DNA of 64,000 bases from Hygrocybe punicea (Eukaryota; Basidiomycota; Agaricomycetes; Agaricales; Hygrophoraceae). A program made the position numbers and the translations under genes. The notes below the pieces were generated by a model. The model had not been told where the DNA came from. It worked only from the letters and a program-made list of their open reading frames with translations, and ran no database searches. Shown here in pieces: positions 11,954 through 20,709 of the stretch (position 1 is the stretch's first letter; the number at the start of each line of letters is the position of its first letter). Location of the stretch: contig OY744463.1 in assembly GCA_963556145.1 (NCBI GenBank), positions 4,154,001 to 4,218,000 of the forward strand. The letters run 5' to 3'.

Positions 11954-13856
11954 TGTCATGATCCAAACAGGATTCGGATCAAAACATAGTAATATGCTGT
12001 CACTAGTCACCATCCCTACAGCACACATCACATTACAAGGACCATTCATACTGGAACACCCCCATCTGCATATGGAGTAGAAAGGAATACCCTTATCTGC
12101 ATATAGGACACACAGGAAATCCTTATCTGCACATAGGACATACATGAAACCCTTATCTAAACAAGGGACATGCAAGGAAACCCTTATCTACAGAAGGGAC
12201 ATACAAGAAAACCCTTATCTATGCAGAGGATATGAAGGAATACCCTTATCTTAACTGATAAGGCCCCCAAAACATCTTATCAAAGGCCAAAGAAGCACAA
12301 GAAGCACAGCCACATCCTTATCTCCAATCATAGAGATAACACATGCCACCCATCATTCCCTGATCAAGAAGCACATCACATTTCATATCAATTGATCAAA
12401 TACAGCCCAGCCCTGATCTTATCTTTTTCTTAACTGATAAGGATACACACATGGCATGGCATCAATTGATCAAGAAGCACAGCCTCAGGAAGATGATTCT
12501 AGAAGCACACCCTGGCACAGCCCTTGCCTTTGATTCACACACCCAAGATTAGACCAGCAACATGACTCACTCCCATCAAATGTGACTCATTGGTCTATCC
12601 ATGACAAATTATGACCCTTATGACATATTCATGACCCCCCATGACTCATTATGACCACCCCTGACTCATTATGACTATTTCTGACTCATTATGCCCCCTC
12701 CTTTGATTATAATACCTATGTGACTCGTTAATTGACTCTGTATGAGTCACAAACCCATGCCTTCCTTTCTTATGATTCCTTATGAGTCATAACCCCCCAT
12801 GTCTTTCATCATTATGACTCCTTATGAGTCATAAACCTATGCCTCTCCTCTATATGACTCCCTATGAGTCATATCCTATGCTCTCCATTTCATATACCAT
12901 TCTATGACTCAGTATGACTCCTGCTGTAGAATAGGTATATATAGAGCCCAGTTTCTGCTGGAGATGGCTCAGTCACCTAATCTGACAGGCCCAGTCACAG
13001 GACAGTCCCTCTCCCAGATTCTGATTCACCCCATCTGTATTTGTTTGTATTACCTACTTTGGTAGTAGCTAGTACCCAAATACCAATTGCAGTTCAGATC
13101 ATCATTCATTTGTTTAAGGATATCAATCTCAGATATATTGATACTCCCTTATTACTTGTTTGATACATATTCTTTGTGTTCTGTCACGTAGTACAGTCAC
13201 ATTCAATTTCTTTCAAGTTCTATTGATCATCACCAAAGATATCCCAGTACTTTATTCTGCACTAGTAGCCAATGTGCGTTTGAAGCTTCGGAATAAAGTC
13301 CGATATCTTGATCATCAATCCTACTTGCCTATTGTTCAGTTCATTCATTCTGTACATAGTATTTTGTCACACCTCCCTTTTTGTTTGACATCTACTGTTA
13401 CACTCGCCCATCGCCCATCGCCTATCGCCCATCGTCCATAATCTATCGCTCATCTCTATTGTACCTCTGCTCATTGTATACTTGCTACTTGTATACTTGA
13501 CTGTTGTACACTCGTTCATCTTACACTGTTCATACTTGCTTGAGTTATTATCCGCTTATACTCTTGCATACCTCTTGTCACTCAAAGTCTTTACCTTCAG
13601 TAGGGAAGACCTCACTATTCACTCATCCTCTATAAGTCATACATCTGACTTATATTATTGTCAAGTATTTGTTGTATCCCTCAAAGCTAACCTTTGATAG
13701 GATTCACACCACAACCCAACCACCCAACAGGAATACCCCAGAGTTATTAAAGAGCTAAATCCTTGTTCCCAAAGAACAACAAGGTAATTTCCCGATCAAC
13801 GACGCACTCCGGAAACCCTTGGTGTGGATTTGTTCAAACACTTCCCACGCAAAACA
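11954..13856 (+). mobile_element. Solo LTR (1903 bp) of the 60.4 kb LTR element family
   Basis: It starts TGTCATGATCC, ends CGCAAAACA, and is nearly identical to 60402-62305. CCGG flanks it on both sides (11950-11953 and 13857-13860), which fits a 4 bp target duplication; ACCGG as a 5 bp duplication is an alternative if the LTR ends one base earlier. No internal element sequence is attached, so it is a recombined solo LTR. It lies inside the minisatellite of the right palindrome arm and is absent from the left arm. Confidence 0.92.
12085..12943 (+). promoter_or_regulatory. LTR promoter region with GATAAG and TGASTCA clusters and TATA box
   Basis: Within the solo LTR, about eleven CTTATC/GATAAG motifs lie at 12085-12440, in part inside a roughly 30 bp tandem unit (CCTTATCTGCA..AGGACA). 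Exactly ten TGACTCA/TGAGTCA heptamers lie at 12563-12911, and TATATATA follows at about 12936. GATAAG is the core site of fungal GATA factors, and TGASTCA is the Gcn4/AP-1 bZIP site. The copy at 60402-62305 has the same arrangement, also with ten TGASTCA sites. Confidence 0.6.
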
Positions 13857-14550
13857 CCGGTCAGCCAATCCACTTCCCATGGCCAGTGGAAATACCTAGC
13901 CCGGTCAGCCAATCCATGTTCCATGGCCAGCCGAAAGACCTAGCCCGGTCGGCCAATCCATGAAAATACCCAGGGCAGTCAGCCAATCCATGTTCCATGG
14001 CCAGCCGAAATACCCAGACAGGTCGGCCAATCCATGTTCCATGGCCAGCCAAAATACCCAGACAGGTCGGCCAATCCATGTTCCATGGCCAGCCAAGATA
14101 CCCAGCCCAGTCGGCCAATCCACCTCCCATGGCCAGCCGAAATACCCAGACCCATCGGCCAATCCATGTTCCATGGCCAGCCGAAACACCCAGACAAGTC
14201 GGCCAATCCATGTTCCATGGCCAGCTGAAATACCCAGCCCGGTCGGCCAATCCAAGTTCCATGGCCAGCCGAAATACCCAGACAGGTCGGCCAATCCAAG
14301 TTCCATGGCCAGCCAAAATACCCAGACAGGTCGGCCAATCCATGTTCCATGGCCAGCCGAAAGACCTAGCCCGGTTGGCCAATCCACATTCCATGGCCAG
14401 CCAAAACACCCAGACAAGTTGGCCAATCCATGTTCCATGGCCAGCCAAGATACCTAGCCTGGTCGGCCAATCCATGTTCCATGACCAGCCAAGATACCCA
14501 GACCGGTCGGCCAATCCATCTCCCATGGCCAGCCAATATATCCTTCTGCT
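13857..14550. repeat. 44 bp minisatellite, right arm, outer part
   Basis: About sixteen 44 bp units of GGCCAGCCGAAATACCCAG...CGGCCAATCC...CCATGG continue the array split by the solo LTR. One unit near 13950-13975 is shortened. Frames through it are not genes. Confidence 0.9.
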
Positions 14551-14707
14551 TCAGCCAACCCATGCTTCTCCAAACATGGAACCCTCGGCCAAGCCATCTG
14601 CCCTGGAGAAAGATATTGGTCAGCCGAGATAAGCCAGCCCACTTGGAGTGGGAATTGTCCATCTCGGCTGACCAATGTATCATGGGAAAGATACGCTGAA
14701 AGGGCTC

Positions 14708-14714
14708 ACCAAGG
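14708..14714. other. Right target-site duplication ACCAAGG
   Basis: This is the right partner of 3995-4001. Sequence immediately after it (ATGGTCTCTATTA) continues the old gypsy element exactly as in the young copy. Confidence 0.75.
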
Positions 14715-14742
14715 ATGGTCTCTATTAAAAGTTCCCTGGAGA

Positions 14743-15540
14743 TGTAGAGGTCCGATGACCCTCTGAGTGCGTATCATCAATATATCATGTATACTCATGA
14801 ACCTGACACATCCCCTACCTCGTACTCAAAACTGACACAACCTGACACAACCCGCTGTACCCGACATATACCACTCACCACTGGCCACTCTCATACCGAC
14901 AACACTGACTCACCTAGCCCAAAATGATTGCATGTGACCCTTCAGACTTTCTACACCGACATTGGACTTGCCTCATTTATATACCCCTGTTCCATTTGAG
15001 ATACATCTCAATTTTACATCTTTTTCACTATATCTATTTTCCCCTCCAATCTCTGTTCCTTTGTTGCCTTGCAACTCCCATATTCTCCTTCCCTTTTTGT
15101 TTCTCCTTTGTAGTCTGCTATCAGCTAAAGTAAGCTATACCAAAGTAGTATACCCTTGGTTCTGTACTATAAACGGTGACCAACAACTGTAACAAATAAC
15201 AACCCAGTTCCCCCCCCCTCTCTCACTCTCAGAACCACTTAGAATCTCTTAGAATCTCTCATCGTCATAGCCTGTAGACTTCCTTCACCATTACTGTCGA
15301 CTTTTGATTAGTTTCCATTACCTGCTCACTGTTTTCAACCCAACCCACTGTACCTGACATTGTCGGTATCGTTGGCTTTGTCATTTCTCACCCATTATCA
15401 TATTAGATGGTGGCCTTTACTTATATTCTCAAGCCACTTATTTTACTACCATTCCTGTCACAGATTATCCTGCCACTTCTATGCTGACACCCATAGGCTA
15501 GGATATATATATTCTGCAGCCACCCAAACATGCCTTTACA
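14743..15540 (+). mobile_element. Degenerate LTR of the gypsy family (798 bp)
   Basis: It aligns end to end with the 794 bp LTR at 45401-46194. It begins TGTAGAGG..CCCTCTGAG, has the middle ATTGGACTTGCCT and TTCTCCTTTGT, and ends CTTCTATGCTGACACCCA..GCAGCCACCC..GCCTTTACA. Many CpG sites of the young LTR are TG or CA here. The preceding TCTCTATTAAAAG..GGAGA matches the pre-LTR segment of the young element. Its right end cuts into the Ulp1-like gene. Confidence 0.85.
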
Positions 15541-17193
15541 ATGGCATTTACATTGACAAAGTTTGGCTTGCTCTCTCTTTTGGATGCTTTGCTCACTAGC
15601 CCCCCCCATCTGGACACCCGAAGCCTGATCTTCGATTAGATCCCTGTCTCTCACAAGATTCTTGTGATATTCCTCCTGAGAGCATAACTTAAAATACTCA
15701 AGCAGAGGGGCCTTTCTGCTGCTTATTGCTGTATGCACTGAGGACTCCATTTGAAATTGTGTTGAGTGTGTTTTTGCACTGACGACTTGATCTTTTGTAG
15801 ATTGTGTGTTGGATGCCATGGTAATACTGTCATCAGATACAGATGAGGACAATGATGAGTTGTCATCGGATACTGAAGATGAGTCGTTGTGGCTGCTAGT
15901 CCCATGCATAGATCTGACCTCAAGATCTGAGTCCTCATCCTCCACTTCTGAGAGCAGTACCCTTGGATCTAGAAGGTAAATTTGATATGGTGACATGTCA
16001 TCTCTAGATGCATCACCCTAATTAATTGTGAGTGAAGTGATCTGACAGTAAATGAGATAACTAACCTGTTTGTCACAGATGCAAAGCATGTGGAGTCGTT
16101 CTATTGCAACATTGGCAGGCTTTATCAATGGGTAGAGTTCCAGAAAGAAGAAATGGCATAGGGCATTCCATGCAAGGAGTCCACATGAGAAAGTATCAAG
16201 TTGACGTGTGATTGGTAGATTATTGTGGGTGAAATGGACTGATGTGTACATGAATGTCCACCATTCTAGCACATCTTTAAGCTTTGACTCCATCTTCCAA
16301 CCCAAGGAATCACCATGCCAGATGGTATGGGTGTGAAAATCCAAAATGATGGCAATCCAGTGACTCTCCTGTGAACTCACTATGGCTCTGAGGTATGTTT
16401 GGCATCCTGATGATAGTGACTGTCCTGTGAGATGTATTAATCCCTTGCAAAGGCTTTTGCCTTCAGATGATGCTTTGAATAGACCATGGATAAATTCCAC
16501 AGTCGCAATCATGACACCTTTTTAGTTGGATTGGTTTTCGACGAGATCTTGCCATAAAAGTTTAAGCATTTGTGCTTCATTCATGGTGGTAAGCTATGCT
16601 GCTGTTGCATATTTATGCAACTGAATCATATCTTCTTTCTCCATGATACCCTGAACTGATCCAGACCATGGTAAACATGATAGGGCTTTATATGTCTTGT
16701 TGATGGCCTCCCTGATTGGCGTAGCTCCTTGGCATAACAACTGGAGATTTTGATCAGCGAGCAACCAGGCACATTGGTTGACTTTTACATGATTGATAGC
16801 AAGCCAGTATATGATGATCCACAGTGGAAATAGCTGAGACCATGCTGATTTAACCTGTGGGCAGACTATTGACTGAGCTGTTGGTGAGGACATGGACTGT
16901 ATACATTGAATTGAATCCCAGATGAGGGCAGGAGTAGGTGCAGGGAGGGAAAGAAGGTGTTTGATATCATTAATGGTGGCATTGGGGGGTTTGTTGGTAA
17001 TATGAGCATCATTAGTGGCTGTTTGTGTAGCCTGGGGGATTTTGAACATGAGAAGTGAATACACAGAGAGATTGGGGCTTGGAAAATATGTGTCAAGGAT
17101 ACCCTGAGGGATCCTGAATTTGAGCATAAGAATGGTGGATGTCACGTGCCACCTCCACTTATGGTGAATTGGCCAATTCACTGGCAGCATCAC
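15541..17193 (-). pseudogene. Ulp1-like (C48) cysteine protease of a transposon, relic
   Basis: The minus-strand reading from 17193 contains a helical N-terminal region (LPWSGSVQGI, QMLKLLWQDL), then the protease core: SHWIAIILDF (His), WHGDSLGW (Asp) and TRQLDTFSCGLLAW (Gln and nucleophile Cys). An intron (CAG|GTTAGT to TTAG|GGT, near 16074-16020) leads to an acidic Ser/Asp tail ending in a Lys/Cys-rich stretch. Two in-frame stops (a TAG near 16592, a TAA near 16524) break the region upstream of the core, and the 3' end is cut at 15540 by the LTR. The Ulp1 triad is intact by eye. Such genes occur in KDZ, Mutator-like and related elements; which type is unresolved. Confidence 0.7.
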
Positions 17194-17424
17194 GCATCAC
17201 ACCTACTGGTGAATTGACAGAATTGGTACAGTAATTGGGTTGTTGTTCAACTTGGTGGTGAGTCACACCCTTTTAATAGACTGGAGTTACCTAGAAAAAA
17301 GTAAATATTAGCAAAAAAAGTAAAGACAACAGTTGGAAAAACATACCTTTGCTTTGCACACTACCCATGAAAAATCCAACATTGCAGGTATGGGTACACC
17401 TTGGGCAGTAAATTGCCTAAATTG

Positions 17425-17565
17425 GAACTTTTATAATGGCTTAAAATGGTTAGCCATGGCTAAGCCGAGGTTTAACCCTTAGCTGAGTGAATGGCTTGGT
17501 TCAGTTAATTGCAGTCCAGCTTCAATGGCTAATGGTTTTGGACTGAGCTGTGGCAACACTAGATG
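17425..17565. repeat. Dispersed ~130 bp repeat, CpG-depleted copy
   Basis: The complement of this stretch aligns with 38870-39000 over about 125 bp (AGTGTTGCCAC.GCTC.GTCC...TTAGCC.TTGG). Most differences are CG versus CA/TG transitions. Short and non-coding; no clear terminal repeats, so a MITE or SINE-like nature is not decided. Confidence 0.65.
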
Positions 17566-18640
17566 AGTGTGGATGCAGGGCAGACATGAATGCAAGCCAC
17601 TACAAGTACAAACACAACCTAATTCCAAGCCTTATGAGAGTTAATTCTCTATAAAGACTCCTTAAGGAAAAAGCTTCTGTGGTAAGAAAATCAAGGACTT
17701 CTTACAGCACTTTTCATATGTAGTCCACACCCCCAAAAAATTTGGGGATCTGCTAGGCCAGCCATGGTCAACTATCAGCCCACCAGTCAAGACATCACAT
17801 CAGCAAATTCAGGGGTCCTTTTCCTACACCTTTCCCACACCTTGAGACCCTTTTGCAAGAGGTGAAAGAAGTTTAAGCTCACAAAGGCTCAAAAGAAGTT
17901 TCACCTTTTCTAAGCTAGGTCCCTTTGCTTATAAAAGGTGATTCACCTGAAAAAGAGGATTTCCCTTGTAAAAAGGTTCAAAAAGGACTTCTCTTTTCAG
18001 CAAGAATTTTTACTAGTTGAAAAGCTCTGCCAGGACAATGGCCTTTTCACATTTTTCATGCATAGTAGGACCTTTTGTGTGCAGGATATCAAATTGTTAT
18101 AATGAGGAAAGGCAGAGCTGGGTGCCTGTCCGTAACAATAAATATATTCAGGAATCATAGATTTTCACCATAGTGGGACACAATTCCAATACCACAAAGA
18201 CCCTGGAAAAGTATTTAGACTCTGTTTCCAAAAGCAGGCTATATATGTAATGAATAAACACGAAATCTGTACAGGGGGGGTACCCCTCTGAATAGAATAC
18301 AAGATATGTTTTCAAGATCCAACCTGCCAAAGTGACCAGATTTGATCTTTGCCAACCTTCAGCCTGTTACTTCTTGTTCCCACGTTACCTTTGATTCATC
18401 CTATGATACCGTTTGACTTATTTGTAATCATAGCAGTTCCAGCCCTGACTGGAACCATGTTTATTCCCCAGAATATATTTATTCTTACAGAAAGGCACCC
18501 ACTTGTTAATATATCATATTAGGATAATCAAATTGATTGATTATAAGAATTACATTACAACATATATATATATAATAAATAATTGAATTGAATTGTTATA
18601 TAGTTCTGCTGACTAAGTCAATAAGTAAAGTTTAGTAAGT
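17566..18640. other. Intergenic, no gene seen
   Basis: A/T-rich, with short purine-rich imperfect repeats (AAAAGG/GGTTTC types) around 17860-18010 and a TATA dinucleotide run at about 18562-18578. Open frames are short and without recognisable domains. The stretch 17194-17424 before the repeat is equally featureless. Confidence 0.5.
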
Positions 18641-18805
18641 AGTCTACCAAAATGTGCATGACTTATATATGTTTTGAAGTCACGCACGTACCCTTTGGTG
18701 AAGTTTGGCAAAATGGAGTGCCAAACACTGTCACTGGGTTGCCACTTTTGGTAAGTTTTGACTTAGCGATTTTCAGCGCACTAAGAAGGCATAGTAGCAG
18801 GACAA

Positions 18806-19420
18806 TGACAATGATAACCACCACCACTGCCAACTGACAGCAGCAAGCAAGATGGTGGTGGTGGCGACAACCCCTACCACTGCCAACTAGCAGCAGCAGG
18901 CAGGATGACAATGACGGCCACCACTGCCAACTGGCAGCAGCAAGCAAGACAACGACAATGACATTGGCTTTCACTACTGCCAACTGGCAGGAGCAACAGG
19001 ACAACAACAATGGCAATTGGCACTGCCAACAGCAAGCCAGACAACAACAACAATGGCCATTGGTGCTGCCTACAGCAAGCAGGATGACGACGACCGCCAT
19101 TGGCACTGCCTACAGCAAGCAGGACAATGACAATGACAATGGCTGCCACCACTGCCAACTGGCAGCAGCAACAGGATGACAATGACAGCCATTGGCGCTG
19201 CCTACAGCAAGCAGGATGATGATGACAATGACAGCTGCCACCACCGCCAACTGGCAGCAGCAGCAGGACAACAACAACAACAGCAAGCCAGATGACGATG
19301 ATGATGGCCATTGGCACTGCCAACAGCAAGCAGGATGACTGGCAGCAGCAGCAGCAGCAGGATGACAACAACAACAACAACCCACTGGCGGTGGTGACAA
19401 GATGACAACAATTGCCATGA
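18806..19420. repeat. Imperfect tandem repeat with CTGCCAACTGGCAGCAGCA
   Basis: Variable-length units contain CACTGCCAACTGGCAGCAGCA, or CACTGCC(A/T)ACAGCAAGCAGG, followed by (GACAAT/GACGAC)n. Units alternate between the two forms. Minus-strand frames read Val/Leu/Cys-rich hydrophobic strings that are artefacts of the repeat. Confidence 0.8.
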
Positions 19421-20700
19421 AGATGGGCAATTACTGTACATTATTTATTTTGGAATTCATTCATTTTAAACAAGGTCTAACAAACTGAGAAAATGTTTTG
19501 AAAGGTATGGGAAGATGTTTTGAGGAAGAAAAAAAGTACAATTATCAATATCCTAAATAACTTTTAAAAAGGGTCTGACAAACTGAGAAAAAAACTTGCC
19601 ACAAAAGCTCAACAAGTTCAGAAGTAGCACAAGTTCTTCAAGGGTTTAAAAAGGTGGACCAAAAAGTTGGCAAAAAGGCTCAATAAGCTCAGCAGAGCCA
19701 CAAGTTATCCACGGGTTGAAAAAAGGTAAAGTAGCTCAAGGTGTTCAAGTGACAAGATGGTGATAAAAGTGATGAAAACTATTCTCAGAAATCTAGAGAA
19801 AAGACTCACAAGGTTGAAAAGAGGTACAAGAGCTTCCAAGGACATGAAAAGATGGTCAAGTTATACCAGTCACTAATAATCATTCTATCCAGTCTTCTAA
19901 TTCTCTCTACATCAAAAGTGAAACTGAAAAGTAAAGAAGGAAAGAAAAAAAAAAGAAAGAAAAAAAAACACTGGCCAACAAATTTTCTCAATCAGTCCAA
20001 ATAGCTAAAGGTGAAAAAAGTTATGAAAAAACCTGAGAAAAAAGTTGAAAAGTGCAAAGTCACCAAGGGTCTCAAAAAGGATCCCAGAATTTGCTGATGC
20101 AAAGAGTGTGCACTCTAGCTAATCCAGCACAACTATGCCTCACAAGATATTTGTGACCTCTTTACATCTCCAAACAAAGCCTCTGGCAATGGATTGCATC
20201 AATGGATCTGCTGTACCACCACCACCACCATTCTGTGGCCATCCTTGCATTCTCAATGCCAACATGACTCATGACCTCCATATCTTCCAAGATGCTCCTG
20301 AGCTGTATTTTGAGGGAGCTCATAAGCAGGAGGAGGGAAAGCAGGCATGGTCTGAGGTGAATCTGCAACTTGTCAATGCATCTGAGAGCTGGCCTGGCAA
20401 ACTCCTTTTTTTTTTTGTGCAAACTACATATATGAAAAGCACTGCAAGGATTCCTTGCAATTTTACTAGAGGAGTCTTGAAGGAGTCCCAAGGAATGCAT
20501 GGTAGAATATGATGTCCTCATTCTAACCTACATTGACTAGCACCTACAGTGTAAGACTGTTTCTCACTATGCATCCATGACTATACCAGAACAAACGAGG
20601 TTCACTGGCATTGAGAGGGAACTTTGCCAAATAAGATCCTCCAGCATCCTAGCATATCGATCTATCGCAAAAGAAATATAGCAATTGGGGATATTGCAGC
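19421..20700. other. Intergenic with decayed internal repeats
   Basis: Around 19470-19750 the phrase TCTAACAAACTGAGAAAA / GTCTGACAAACTGAGAAAA and AAGCTCAACAAGTTCAGAAG / AAGGCTCAATAAGCTCAGCAG recur, which points to a decayed tandem repeat. A purine tract lies at about 19938-19968. An open frame at 20135-20512 (125 codons) has no recognisable domain and includes a poly-Pro and a poly-Phe run, so I do not call it a gene. Confidence 0.5.
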
Positions 20701-20709
20701 CAACCTGAC

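Larger units (their letters stand above)
4002..14707. mobile_element. Giant foldback-type palindromic element (two ~4.2-4.5 kb inverted arms)
   Basis: The left arm (4002 to about 8191) and right arm (about 8308-14707, minus later insertions) are inverted copies around a core of roughly 80-116 bp near 8250. Paired landmarks are: outer ends with AAAGATA(T/C)GCTG; 44 bp minisatellites; the GATCAAGACTGA block (5420-5460 / 11280-11325); CCAACAGTTGG (5733 / 10990); ACTCCAGAATCTCTGGTTATTG (6315 / 10750); the GAGGGCAGG blocks (6600-6700 / 10360-10460); and long near-identical inner stretches (7905-8191 / 8308-8600). Flanks carry ACCAAGG at 3995-4001 and 14708-14714. The 18 bp ends are CACACCTTACAGCATATC and, inverted, GAGCCCTTTCAGCGTATC. 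No transposase is visible, so it is non-autonomous. Long inverted arms with tandem repeats near the termini resemble foldback elements. Confidence 0.85.
2900..15540 (+). mobile_element. Old gypsy-family LTR element remnant, 3' end only
   Basis: In plus orientation the remnant holds the relic antisense gene (2950-3836), its promoter segment (3837-4001), a short pre-LTR segment (14715-14742) and a degenerate 3' LTR (14743-15540). This is the same order as in the younger element at 40.8-50.8 kb. The long block 4002-14707 is a later insertion. Gag and pol are not present in the window, and no 5' LTR was recognised. Boundary at 2900 is approximate. Confidence 0.7.

Noticed and set aside
13160..13697. 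Short frames in the solo LTR, repeated at 61609-62146
   Set aside because: Non-coding LTR sequence. Frames are hydrophobic strings without domains, and an LTR gene would be unusual.
13861..14683. Comparable repeat frames in the right arm
   Set aside because: Same minisatellite in inverted orientation.
20135..20512. 125-codon frame with Pro and Phe runs
   Set aside because: No recognisable domain, lies in decayed repeat DNA, no splice or start context; left unannotated.
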